Part shown: positions 17,679 through 26,539 of the stretch, one piece after another | How positions within the stretch are numbered: the stretch's first letter is position 1 | Layout of the letters: every line of letters starts with the position of its first letter | Origin: an uncultured Bacilli bacterium | GTDB lineage: Bacteria > Bacillota_I > Bacilli_A > RF39 > UBA660 | Assembly: GCA_934157235.1 (NCBI GenBank) | Contig: CAKPHH010000003.1 | Coordinates: 62,001-126,000 of the forward strand | Direction: 5' to 3' | DNA length: 64,000 bases | Translations under genes and position numbers: made by a program | Notes under the pieces: generated by a model | What the model was told of the DNA's origin: nothing | What the model saw: the letters and a program-made list of their open reading frames with translations, nothing else | The model's database searches: none

Positions 17679-18848
17679 CTAATTTTTAAATAATTCTTTC
17701 CATTTCTTTATATTTTCTTCATCCTCATCACTTAATAAATACTTCATAATCATTTTAGATAAATTATCTATATCTTCCTGCTTATGTAACACATGTATTT
17801 TTCTATGACAATTTGGACATATAGCTACTGTATTGTATATAGCATCAGGACCATTTTCAGCTAATGTTATTACGTGATGTGACTCAAGATATGGCCTGCC
17901 ATTTTTATCCTTAAATGGTGCTTCTTTACCACATAAATCACATATACCATTTGCTCTTTCTTTTGTGTACTCTGCTATATACTGATTTCTTTCTCTATAC
18001 GTTGTTTTTACCTCTTTAGTGTACACATTATCAGTCTCTGCTATTTTAGCTCTTTTCTTAATTTCTGCTACGTTAAACTTTCTTACTTCTTTTATTTTTT
18101 CGCTTTCGCTTTTTTCAATGTCTTCAATATCAATTATTATCGGTTTAGATTGATCAATTCTTTTTAATGGAAATTTAATTACTTTTCTTATTATTCCATT
18201 AATATCAGCTTCCTCAGATTGATATGGTGTTCCTGCTAATTCAACTTCTCCATCATAATAGTATTCGTTATCTTTATATGATTCGAATAAGTATACTTTT
18301 ATTCCTTCACGTTTAGCTATTGTTAAAGTTTTGTTCTGAGCAAATGCAATACTTTGATCATTCTCTGTTCCCATTCCTGTATAATTTAAAATGCCATCAT
18401 CTGTCCATTGATCATCATATAAAGGATTATTATGCTTTGCAATTAATACTAATGAATTAGTATCTTTAGACCTTCTCATTCCACCCATGTTTGAACATTT
18501 AAATGTATTAGCTATCTCACTATTTGAATATACATTTCCTACTATTAAATCATTTATCCCATAATAATGGCTCATTTCATCTGGATAATTGTCTTTTAGG
18601 TAATCTGCTAATGATTCATTACTTAAAATACCATTTTGCTCTAAGAATATAAAATCATCTGCATACTTATGATTTCCACCTTTAAATTTCAAAAAATGTT
18701 CATACATATTTCCTGTATATTTTATATACTTAATTCTACTATACTCCACTTGTATTCTCTTCTTAAATTTTTCATACTCTGGATGATTATTTATAAATTC
18801 TAAAGCTTTATCAAAATTATCAAAAACGAATTTAACTCCTTTATCCAT
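17679..18848 (-). CDS. SRA-HNH type IV (modification-dependent) restriction endonuclease
   Basis: Residues about 105-210 match the SRA-like domain of ScoMcrA-type enzymes: VYSNSEIANTF, GGMRRSKDTNSLVLI, LYDDQWTDDG, YTGMGTENDQS, then KVYLFE and ELAGTPYQ. Residues about 305-365 are an HNH nuclease with CDLCGKEAPF (zinc pair), YLESHHVITLAENG (His-His) and CPNCHRKIH. SRA domains read modified bases such as 5-methylcytosine, or phosphorothioate in ScoMcrA, and HNH cuts, so this should attack modified foreign DNA. Residues 1-100 are unrecognised. It follows the Nudix gene after only 2 nt, which suggests a common job. The exact modification recognised is unknown. Confidence 0.82.
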   Translation of the reverse strand: MDKGVKFVFDNFDKALEFINNHPEYEKFKKRIQVEYSRIKYIKYTGNMYEHFLKFKGGNHKYADDFIFLEQNGILSNESLADYLKDNYPDEMSHYYGINDLIVGNVYSNSEIANTFKCSNMGGMRRSKDTNSLVLIAKHNNPLYDDQWTDDGILNYTGMGTENDQSIAFAQNKTLTIAKREGIKVYLFESYKDNEYYYDGEVELAGTPYQSEEADINGIIRKVIKFPLKRIDQSKPIIIDIEDIEKSESEKIKEVRKFNVAEIKKRAKIAETDNVYTKEVKTTYRERNQYIAEYTKERANGICDLCGKEAPFKDKNGRPYLESHHVITLAENGPDAIYNTVAICPNCHRKIHVLHKQEDIDNLSKMIMKYLLSDEDEENIKKWKELFKN

Positions 18849-18850
18849 AA

Positions 18851-19237
18851 TTACATCTCCTTAACAAATTTGGCTAGTGGTATATCTGCTTGTGCTAAAT
18901 CATAATCTAATAAATCTTTCTTATCCACCCATTTATATTCAGAATGATCATGTAAATGAAAATCACCTGACATATAAGTACAACTATACAATTTTAAATC
19001 AACTGTCTTTTGAGGGTATTTGCACACATTATTTACTAAGAATTTATTTGCATGAACTTCTAATTCAAACTCTTCTTTAATTTCTCTTTCTATTGCGATT
19101 TTTTCATCTTCGTCTTGTTTTACTTTACCGCCAGGAAATTCCCACTTTCCTAATACATTAGGATCGCCTGTGGAACGTTTAGCTATTAATACTTTATTAT
19201 TTTTTTCTATTAAAGCTGCCACAACATTTATAATCAT
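18851..19237 (-). CDS. Nudix hydrolase (MutT-like)
   Basis: This is a short single-domain Nudix protein with the full box at residues 37-59: GGKVKQDEDEKIAIEREIKEE, with metal-binding REIKEE. LIAKRSTGDPNVLGKWEFP precedes the box as in MutT-type (deoxy)nucleotide pyrophosphohydrolases. It probably cleaves an oxidised or unusual dNTP, or another nucleoside diphosphate compound. The ATG at 19237 has AGGTGG 5 nt upstream; the longer frame to 19246 uses a GTG inside that site. The tight pairing with the SRA-HNH gene suggests a defence-related or pool-cleaning role, which is inference. Confidence 0.85.
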   Translation of the reverse strand: MIINVVAALIEKNNKVLIAKRSTGDPNVLGKWEFPGGKVKQDEDEKIAIEREIKEEFELEVHANKFLVNNVCKYPQKTVDLKLYSCTYMSGDFHLHDHSEYKWVDKKDLLDYDLAQADIPLAKFVKEM

Positions 19238-19295
19238 TGCTACCACCTATAATTATTATAACACAGAAAAAGCTCATTAAATGAGCTATATTAAA

Positions 19296-19745
19296 TTATG
19301 CTAATAAATAATTTTTTCTTCTATATTCTATTGCATCTACATCAGGGTAATTATTTTCATCTTCTGGTAATTTTATTATTTTATTATTAATTCTAGATAG
19401 AATTCCTGTTTTGTCTTTTACTCTATCACTTTCGGTTACTACAACTTTTAAATCACCTTCATCAGTATATTCAAATGCAAATAACTTTTTATCAAACATT
19501 CTATGCATCTCTACTGATAAAGCAATCCCATTGTTAACTGAAAATGATCCAGAATCACTATATGGAATTATATGAGCAGCCTCTAACAAATAAGTTGTTG
19601 AATTATAATTTTTAATTTCTATTGATTTTCCTGTTATAGCACATTGATAACCATATGCTTTTAGGACTTCTTCTCTGAATCTTCTTTGTTCTTCTGCCGA
19701 TCTTCCTGTTACTCTTACATCATCATAAGATAATTCAGTTTGAAT
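19296..19745 (-). pseudogene. HNH endonuclease, 5'-truncated
   Basis: The readable frame runs from about 19745 to a TAA at 19296 and encodes only the C-terminal HNH part of a restriction-type nuclease: TGRSAEEQRRFREEVL, YQCAITG, LLEAAHIIPYS, NNGIALSVEMHRMFD. This order (GR..Q..FR, C.ITG, AHI.P, NG..L....H..FD) is a well-known domain of HNH restriction proteins. There is no start codon in frame; a stop sits just upstream of 19745, and the expected N-terminal specificity domain is missing. The break coincides with the missing 5' end of the oppositely oriented integrase. Probably non-functional unless a rare start inside is used. Confidence 0.75.
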
Positions 19746-19798
19746 TTAAATTAAAATTAAGAGAAGATGAGAATACTAATAATGTAACTTTTGAAGAA

Positions 19799-20722
19799 AT
19801 GATTAGAATGTTTATTGATTTTAGAAAAGATAAAGTTAAGGAAAATACATTATATGGTTACAACAATAAATTACCTTATTTAAAATCACTATATAAAGTT
19901 AAACTTAAAGATTTTAACTACCCTACTTTTGAAAGATGGCATGATGAAATAAATAGTACTCATCTTGCTACAAGAACTAAAAATGACATATATAAATTAT
20001 CAAAAACTATTTTAAATTATGTTACTGCATGGTATGAGTTTAACTTTGCTAAGGTATATCCTAAAATGTATAACTTTAATGATCCTAATGAATTCCCAAA
20101 AGAACAGTTATTTTTTACTTATGAAGAATTCAAACAATTTCTTTCTGTTGAAACTGATATCAAATGGATTGGTATTTTTGAGATATTATATTACTGTGGA
20201 TTAAGACGTGGAGAGCTTAGAGGATTGCAATGGAAAGATATCAATTTTAAAGATAGAACTTTAAGTATAACAAAGCAAATTAATGACCGTTGCGGATCCG
20301 TTAAAAACTGGCGATTCTCGGTTTCTAAAACTAAAAGTAGTATAAGAATATTAAAGATGCATCAAGTCCTCACAAATGACCTTAAAATGATGAAAAGCGA
20401 GGCAGAAAAGGTTCCTGGATTTAATGATAATTTCTTTGTCGCAGGAGATATGCTTCCAGTATGCAGTAATACACTTACTAATCATAAAAATGTTAATTGT
20501 AAATTAGTTGATGTTAAACAGATCCGATTACATGATTTCAGACATTCTTGTGCATCTCTTCTGGTTAATAAAGGAGCTAACGTTCAAGTAGTAGCAAAAT
20601 ACTTAGGCCATACAAAAGTTGAAGAAACTTTAAAAACTTATTCACACCTATTTACAAGCACTTTGGATGAAGTCGTTGCCGTAATAGATAACTTAGACAA
20701 TAATAAAACCGATGATGTTTAG
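19799..20722 (+). CDS. Tyrosine recombinase/integrase, probably 5'-truncated
   Basis: This holds a SAM-like core-binding domain (residues about 1-90) and a full catalytic domain: GLRRGELRGL (Arg I), a beta-hairpin Lys region, LHDFRHSCASL (His-x2-Arg), LGHTKVEETL and the nucleophile in TYSHLF. It would cut and join att sites. Family members usually have about 60 more N-terminal residues forming an arm-binding domain. Here the frame continues upstream only to about 19742 (reading FEFKLKLRED), where it runs into the antisense of the HNH fragment without a start codon. ATG 19799 is the first plausible start, but has no clear ribosome site. Probably the remnant integrase of this island. Confidence 0.8.
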   Translation: MIRMFIDFRKDKVKENTLYGYNNKLPYLKSLYKVKLKDFNYPTFERWHDEINSTHLATRTKNDIYKLSKTILNYVTAWYEFNFAKVYPKMYNFNDPNEFPKEQLFFTYEEFKQFLSVETDIKWIGIFEILYYCGLRRGELRGLQWKDINFKDRTLSITKQINDRCGSVKNWRFSVSKTKSSIRILKMHQVLTNDLKMMKSEAEKVPGFNDNFFVAGDMLPVCSNTLTNHKNVNCKLVDVKQIRLHDFRHSCASLLVNKGANVQVVAKYLGHTKVEETLKTYSHLFTSTLDEVVAVIDNLDNNKTDDV

Positions 20723-20738
20723 TCACCGGTTATTTTTT
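20707..20738 (+). terminator. Terminator between the integrase and OLD nuclease genes
   Basis: The stem AACCG-A-TGA / TCA-C-CGGTT (one mismatch) has a 7-nt loop and is followed by ATTTTTT. It overlaps the integrase stop codon and lies between convergent genes. Confidence 0.75.
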
Positions 20739-22533
20739 AATTATAGTAATTATTTAAATAATCATATATTTTTTCAAATGATTTTTTTACATCATTTGGG
20801 ATATTAATTTCTTTATTACACATAAGTAGTTCTTGTATCGCTTTATTATAAAGATTTTTTGTATATTTTTGTTTATCTGGAAAACAACTCTTCTCAATAA
20901 AAAGTTTTATTTTATTATCTAAGATCGATTCCATATTTTTCTTTTTCCAAGAAGAATCTATATCATTTAAAGTTATTATTTTTCCTTCTACTATAGCTCC
21001 AAATTGATCTTCATATCTTTTTTTACTTGTCTTTCCAGCATCATCTGAATCAAGTAAAACAATAAAGTTCTTTCCCCATCCATTATACAATGAAATTAAT
21101 GTATCAACATTATTACAACTCATTCCAGGAATCAAGTGAAGATCTTCTCTTTTTAAGATTACTTTAAAGAAATAATTAAGTACATAATAATCAGTTTTGC
21201 CCTCTACAATAATAGCATTATTACACATATCAAGTTCATTAGGAACATATTCCAATACATCTAAAATTGGTTGAAAATAGCTCACCCTTTGAGGATATTG
21301 ATCAACAAACTGTCTGTAACGATATAGTCTAATATTTGTATTCTTTGCCTCGTAGTCTTCTTCACCACCATCATAAGCATCGTTTGTAACAATATATGCA
21401 CCCTCAAGCCAATTAGGATTAATAAGATGTTGGCTGTGTGTTGTATAAATTATTGTACATTTATCACTAATTGTTTCTAAATTTTTTATTAGTTGTTTTT
21501 GAGCTTTTTGAGATAAATTTGCAGCAGGTTCGTCAAATAAAAATATTATATGTTTATCTTCATTTTTTCTGTATCCTCTAAATTGTGTTAAAAGAAGGAA
21601 TACAAAGAACCATCTAAAGCCCTGAGAACGTTCACTTAAATGGAAATAACCATCATCACCCTCAATTTTAAATTCAATAAATACTCCTATTTGATCTTTA
21701 TCAATTTCAACTGATATGCCTTTGGCTTTGTTCGTTAAAACCATAGACCATTCTTCTAAAATAACTTGAGATAACTTTCGCCCCATCAGTAAACAAACTT
21801 GTTTTAAATTATCCCTATCATTTTTATCTTCAGATTTAATTCTATCAATTAAATGTTCCTTAATATTTAATGATCCACCTAGCGAATCTAAAACATCCTG
21901 TACAACTAAACTATAGAACCTGTTCTTATAATCATTTTCAGGTATAGGATCCAAGTATATTTTATCTGGTAAATCAAATAATGCTGAAGGAAAATATAAT
22001 AGTTTTGGCATTTTTGTTTTTAACATATCCACTGCTTTTTTCCGTTCTTCTTCTCCAAGCTCTGCTAATTTTTTTGAGCTTGAACCTTTAGGCTTTCCAA
22101 TTAACTTTAAATCCCATTTTTGAGTAGTACCCTCGTATTTAGAGTTTTTATAATTATATAATTGCTCTATTTTTATTTCATCAACATTTTCACATAAAAT
22201 AAAATTACAATTATTTTCCAGAAATTTCTTTAATTCTACCTTATCACTTTCTTCCAATAATAATGTAGTAATAATTTTTATACTACCATTAAAGTTTGTT
22301 CTATCTTTAACAGGTATTATTTCTTCTGGTGTTGGAATGATAGCATTGCTAATAGTAGATAACTGTTTTTCTTCATTATATTCAAATGAATTCATGGCCT
22401 CTAATATAGTCGTTTTACCGCTTTCATTAATACCTACTAAAGTAAACACATTATTACGTGGAGAGCTTTCCAAAGATAAATTAATTTTTTCAATACCTTT
22501 AAAGTTTTGTGCTTCTATTTCTTTTAGCCTCAT
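20737..22533 (-). CDS. OLD-family ATP-dependent nuclease (ABC ATPase plus TOPRIM)
   Basis: The N-terminal ABC/SMC-like ATPase starts with LKEIEAQNFKGIEKINL, Walker A GINESGKTT near residue 36, a SERSQGFRWFF signature-like segment near residue 305 and Walker B FLFDEPAANL near residue 335. The C-terminal TOPRIM domain has AIIVEGKTDYY near residue 440 and LLDSDDAGK near residue 497. OLD-family nucleases include P2 Old and the Gabija subunit GajA. They cut DNA when triggered by phage functions or altered nucleotide pools. No UvrD-like GajB partner is next to it, so it reads as a stand-alone (class 1-like) OLD enzyme. It is the rightmost island gene. Confidence 0.85.
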   Translation of the reverse strand: MRLKEIEAQNFKGIEKINLSLESSPRNNVFTLVGINESGKTTILEAMNSFEYNEEKQLSTISNAIIPTPEEIIPVKDRTNFNGSIKIITTLLLEESDKVELKKFLENNCNFILCENVDEIKIEQLYNYKNSKYEGTTQKWDLKLIGKPKGSSSKKLAELGEEERKKAVDMLKTKMPKLLYFPSALFDLPDKIYLDPIPENDYKNRFYSLVVQDVLDSLGGSLNIKEHLIDRIKSEDKNDRDNLKQVCLLMGRKLSQVILEEWSMVLTNKAKGISVEIDKDQIGVFIEFKIEGDDGYFHLSERSQGFRWFFVFLLLTQFRGYRKNEDKHIIFLFDEPAANLSQKAQKQLIKNLETISDKCTIIYTTHSQHLINPNWLEGAYIVTNDAYDGGEEDYEAKNTNIRLYRYRQFVDQYPQRVSYFQPILDVLEYVPNELDMCNNAIIVEGKTDYYVLNYFFKVILKREDLHLIPGMSCNNVDTLISLYNGWGKNFIVLLDSDDAGKTSKKRYEDQFGAIVEGKIITLNDIDSSWKKKNMESILDNKIKLFIEKSCFPDKQKYTKNLYNKAIQELLMCNKEINIPNDVKKSFEKIYDYLNNYYN

Positions 22534-22548
22534 AGATATCCTCCTTTT

Positions 22549-22579
22549 AAAAAAAAAATTCTATAATTATATAGAATTT
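22549..22579 (-). promoter_or_regulatory. Hairpin with U-run in front of the OLD nuclease gene
   Basis: On the minus strand a perfect 10-bp stem (AAATTCTATA / TATAGAATTT, loop TAAT) is followed by a run of about ten U, then by GGAGG and the start codon. A TATAAT at 22595-22590 with AAGACA 17 bp further would start transcription almost at the hairpin. It may end read-through from the right, or be a 5' leader attenuator. Confidence 0.55.
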
Positions 22580-22668
22580 CTATGATTACATTATACTACT
22601 TTTTTCGCTAAATGTCTTCTTTTTTTACATTACTTTTTATCTAAAACATCTCCACTATTTAACAAAAC

Positions 22669-22690
22669 TTGTTTCCGAGTTGTTCCCAAG
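22669..22690. repeat. Two tandem 11-bp repeats at the right island end
   Basis: TTGTTTCCGAG and TTGTTCCCAAG are head-to-tail, followed by AATTATT. This matches the three-copy array at 16864-16896 in unit, orientation and trailing AATTATT. The two arrays bracket about 5.8 kb. Confidence 0.7.
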
Positions 22691-22695
22691 AATTA

Positions 22696-22721
22696 TTTGC
22701 AAGCCTATATATGCTTGCAAA
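22696..22721. other. Inverted repeat beside the right island end
   Basis: A perfect 9-bp arm pair TTTGCAAGC / GCTTGCAAA flanks CTATATAT. It begins 6 bases after the last 11-bp repeat. It could be a recombinase core site or the terminator hairpin of the glucosaminidase gene, but no U-run follows on the minus strand. Confidence 0.45.
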
Positions 22722-22780
22722 CCCTTATAAACACCGGCTTAAATCAATTCCAATTTTTCGTTGGATGTGGCAGGGGGATC

Positions 22781-25700
22781 TTAACTAACTGTTAATTCGA
22801 TATTATTACCATTTTTAGTATCTAGCTTTAACTGATAGTTTTTGTCGTTTATAGTTGCTTTCTTAGCACTTAAATCTCGTCTTAAGTTATCAGTTAATTC
22901 AGCTATATCTACTTTATTGGACTTTGTTGTGATAAAGATGGAATAAGTACCTTTTTCAAGTTTGCTTAAATCTACTTTTGCATCATACCAAGCTCTTGTT
23001 TTATCTAAATTATCAGATTCTGGTAAGGCAACTTTATATAGACCATTGGTGATACTTCCTAAGTCAAAGGAGTAAGTCTTTAGAGTGGATTTATTTTCAA
23101 AGATTATTTTTCGTTCTACTTTAGCAGTTGGTGATAAATCCATACCGTATGAATATGAAACTCCTTTTAGATGTAATTTTCCGTCGACAAATTCTAGGGT
23201 TCTCCAAGTATCAAATTGATTATAATAACTACCTACTGTCTTTGTTGGAAAATCATCTCTTATATATAAAGTTACAGCAGAGGTTTTATTTCCATAATTA
23301 TTCTTTATTGAGACTGTTGTTTTAGTTGTTTCATGTCCAGTTACTTCAGTCTTATATAGTTTATTAGTTACTAGTACTTTACTATAGTTTTTATCTGATT
23401 CGGCAATGATATACATAGTATAATTAGCTCTTGGAAGAGAATCTATATCAATATCAATATAGAACCAAGAATGAGTATATTTATGGCCATCAGGTGAGGA
23501 AATTGGTCTTGTGATACCAGTTAAATCCTTTATCCTTGTCGCATTTTGTTCAAATGACTTACCAGCTTCATCTACGAAGCGAATTTTATAACTAATATTT
23601 TCATTTAAAGTGTTATCCATACCATCTATAGTTAGATAGCCTCTTAATTGAAGTTTATTATTTACTTCTTTTAAATAATCGAAATAGAATCTTCCATCTG
23701 TTTTTATTAATTTCTTTTCAGTTACGGTAACTTTTATTTCTTTAGTTACTTTGTTACCATATGTATCTGCTACTTCATAAATGATTTTATACTCACCTAT
23801 TTTAGTAATATCTACAGTATCGGCAATTGCTTTTACTTTTTTACTAATATCTCCATCTTCTGGATCAGTAGCTCTTACACCATCTAATCTATTGAAATCT
23901 TCATTTAGATATACTATTTTATCAGTAGCAATGATAGTTGGTAGTTGATTGGCAACTACTGTTACATTTATTGTTTTGGTTATGGTTTGTTTATAACTAT
24001 CTGTTGCTTGATATGTTACTTGATAAGTTCCTACTTTATCGATATCAACTTTATTATCTGAAACTGTTACTTCTAGTTTTCCATCTTCTTCATCTGTTGC
24101 GGTTGCGTATTTTTTAGGATCAAATGGTAGTCCTTGAGTTATTACTATATTTTCAGCAGTTATAACAGGTTTTTTATTTTCTGTTACTGTTATTGTAATT
24201 GTTAGTGTAGTTGATTTATTTTTACTATCAGTTGCTTGATATGTTACTTGATAAGTTCCTACTTTATCAATATCAAGATTAGAATTAAGAACGATTACTT
24301 TTGCTTTTCCATCTTCTTTATCTGTTGCACTTACACCATTTAATAAATCTATTTTTGTTCCTTGAACTATTGTCTTTTCACTAGCATGAATTACTGGAGG
24401 AGTATTATCTGTTTCATATTTAGATACTGTAAAGCCGGCATCGTTAGTTTTAGCTAAAACCCAACCATACACATTAGTATTACCGGTTAAATTTACAGGA
24501 ATTTTATACCATAACCTGCCATCTACTGTTTTTTGTTCAAAGATTGGAACATAAGAATTATGATATAGTCCAGAGATGACATTGGTTGTTAATTCGATTG
24601 GTTCAGAATTTACTTCATTATAGTAGCAGCCATCTAAGTTCATGTACATTTTACCATATTCAGAAGTTATAAAATCAAGAGAATCGGCGCTAACCCAATC
24701 TTTTTGATCTTTAAAGTAATCTGAGGTTACAAGATATGAAACTGGCTTATTATTTTCATAAGCTGCGGCATAGACCATAACATAACGATCTTTTAAAACT
24801 GTTAGGCCTTTTTTAGTTTGAAGAGCAGAATCATAATAATATGGTGTATTTTTGATAGTTTTAGCAACTTTTGGTTTTAAGATATTATTACTATCATATA
24901 AATCATATTTATAATATTTATCAATATATTCTGTTACATCATTTGGTGATATATAACCATTTTTACCTTTATTGATTTTTAAAACATAAGCAGCAGGAAC
25001 ATAGACATAGGAATTCCAGTTATAGTCTCCTGATGTTATTTCATTAAAGTTAGAATCAATATTTAAATCACTGACTACTTTATACCATGTTGTATTTCCG
25101 TTTATTGATTGACCTTTTTTTTCTCCTATTATTACTAGAGCATCTCCAGCTTCTGTGTACTTATAAACAAACTTGGCACTATTAGTAGCATCACTTCTAG
25201 TATCAACAGAAGCAGTTACAACGCCTAGTTGATAGAAGTTATAATCTTGAAGTCCTTTTGCTTTATCCATGCTGTAATAACTAGCGGCCATTTTCTCACT
25301 CCAGTAAGGATCAGAGGCATACTTTACATTTTGACCCAATCTTTTATCTCCAAACTGGGAACCAAAATATTTCCAAGATCTTGGATGAGAAAAGCCATAG
25401 GTTACATAAGTTGAAGCATAGCCTAAGATACTACTAGCAAATGATGCATACCAGTTAGCGCCCTCTATAGGATTTGTGTCAACGGCATTTAAACCAAAGC
25501 CATTATTATTGACAATGGCTAGGTAACTACGACCATGACCAGTTTCATTTCTACTTAAACTTAGAGATAAAATTGCGTTTACGCCATATTTTTCTTGAGC
25601 ATAATAGAAAAATTGACCTTTTCCATACAACCTTGAATTACCATTTCTTGAAGCTTTACCATAGGAGTCTTGAGTAATACCCATGTTATTACGAATATAT

Positions 25701-26509
25701 TCATCAATATTAGCTGAAGAGTAACTTGTTCTACTATGATTTGATAAATACATGTAATAGTTATAGTAAGGATTATCTTTATTGACTGAGTTGTTTCTGT
25801 TATTAGCTCTGTAATCTTTTATTAAAGCTACTAAAGTTTTATAGAAATAATGACCATCATAACTATAATACTTTCCTTCACTTAACATATCTGGTTTAGG
25901 ACCAATGGTACTTCCGGATGATCCTGAGTATCCTTCTTGAATTTTGGAAACATAATTATGTCGTATAGTTTCACTAGTTATTGTATATGAGGCACTTGAT
26001 TTTACCCAAGTGATTGGAACTATCTCACAATTTTCATAAGTTATCCATCCTGTAAAGTTAGCAATTGTTACTTTAACAACCCAAGTTCCTTTTGAAGAAT
26101 AAGCCGAATCTATTAAGACACCATCTACGCCACCATATCTACTATAGTTGTTCATATAGGTATAATTATAAGTTAAATCACTGGTATCATAATATTTAAC
26201 ATAGCTTGTAGTGTGAACACTTAAATCAACTAAGGCAACATTAGCATCAATAATTGTAGTTGCACCATTGATTTTAGTTAGGACAGCTAAGTCATTAGCC
26301 CCATTTTTAATCATGGCACTTTTAGCTTCTGCATAAGTGCTGTAGCAGCCTACAGGATCAATAACGCCATCGGCATGAAAGCCTGCTACTTCATAGGCTC
26401 CACACAAATTACGATTTTTATAATCTTCTTTAGAAAAGGCAGAAACATTCAATGCGTTCATGAAAAATAGTGAAATTATAAAAACTGATAAATAAAATAT
26501 TTTTTTCAT
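22781..26509 (-). CDS. Secreted wall glucosaminidase with SH3-like and Ig-like repeats
   Basis: This 1242-residue protein has a signal peptide (residues 1-25, ending NVSA). It has an unrecognised N-terminal region, an endo-beta-N-acetylglucosaminidase (GH73/LytG-like) domain at about 270-430 (LSRNETGHGRSYLA with catalytic Glu, NNNGFGLNAVDTNP), SH3b-like segments to about 690, and three Ig-like DUF5011-type repeats at about 700-945 (ATDxEDG ... DIDKVGTYQVTYQATDS). The tail of about 290 residues is beta-rich. It should cleave the glycan strands of peptidoglycan outside the cell. No LPxTG or lipid anchor is seen. The promoter region is shared with the divergent LCP gene, and the envelope motif lies 87 nt upstream of the start codon. 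Confidence 0.85.
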   Translation of the reverse strand: MKKIFYLSVFIISLFFMNALNVSAFSKEDYKNRNLCGAYEVAGFHADGVIDPVGCYSTYAEAKSAMIKNGANDLAVLTKINGATTIIDANVALVDLSVHTTSYVKYYDTSDLTYNYTYMNNYSRYGGVDGVLIDSAYSSKGTWVVKVTIANFTGWITYENCEIVPITWVKSSASYTITSETIRHNYVSKIQEGYSGSSGSTIGPKPDMLSEGKYYSYDGHYFYKTLVALIKDYRANNRNNSVNKDNPYYNYYMYLSNHSRTSYSSANIDEYIRNNMGITQDSYGKASRNGNSRLYGKGQFFYYAQEKYGVNAILSLSLSRNETGHGRSYLAIVNNNGFGLNAVDTNPIEGANWYASFASSILGYASTYVTYGFSHPRSWKYFGSQFGDKRLGQNVKYASDPYWSEKMAASYYSMDKAKGLQDYNFYQLGVVTASVDTRSDATNSAKFVYKYTEAGDALVIIGEKKGQSINGNTTWYKVVSDLNIDSNFNEITSGDYNWNSYVYVPAAYVLKINKGKNGYISPNDVTEYIDKYYKYDLYDSNNILKPKVAKTIKNTPYYYDSALQTKKGLTVLKDRYVMVYAAAYENNKPVSYLVTSDYFKDQKDWVSADSLDFITSEYGKMYMNLDGCYYNEVNSEPIELTTNVISGLYHNSYVPIFEQKTVDGRLWYKIPVNLTGNTNVYGWVLAKTNDAGFTVSKYETDNTPPVIHASEKTIVQGTKIDLLNGVSATDKEDGKAKVIVLNSNLDIDKVGTYQVTYQATDSKNKSTTLTITITVTENKKPVITAENIVITQGLPFDPKKYATATDEEDGKLEVTVSDNKVDIDKVGTYQVTYQATDSYKQTITKTINVTVVANQLPTIIATDKIVYLNEDFNRLDGVRATDPEDGDISKKVKAIADTVDITKIGEYKIIYEVADTYGNKVTKEIKVTVTEKKLIKTDGRFYFDYLKEVNNKLQLRGYLTIDGMDNTLNENISYKIRFVDEAGKSFEQNATRIKDLTGITRPISSPDGHKYTHSWFYIDIDIDSLPRANYTMYIIAESDKNYSKVLVTNKLYKTEVTGHETTKTTVSIKNNYGNKTSAVTLYIRDDFPTKTVGSYYNQFDTWRTLEFVDGKLHLKGVSYSYGMDLSPTAKVERKIIFENKSTLKTYSFDLGSITNGLYKVALPESDNLDKTRAWYDAKVDLSKLEKGTYSIFITTKSNKVDIAELTDNLRRDLSAKKATINDKNYQLKLDTKNGNNIELTVS
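23996..24276 (-). repeat. Near-identical 53-nt units in adjacent Ig-like repeats
   Basis: Bases 23996-24048 and 24224-24276 match at 51 of 53 positions, 228 nt (76 codons) apart and in frame. The rest of the two domains has diverged more, which points to recent gene conversion or slippage between repeats. Confidence 0.75.
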
Positions 26510-26539
26510 TTTCTACCTCCATCATATTAACTCTATTAT

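Noticed and set aside
20737..22533. Gabija (GajAB) system
   Set aside because: The ATPase-TOPRIM protein fits GajA superficially, but no UvrD-like GajB is next to it. PcrA at 42465 is a housekeeping helicase far away.
22534..22780. tRNA gene as integration target at the right island end
   Set aside because: No cloverleaf, CCA end or TTCGA-type loop could be found here or at the left end.
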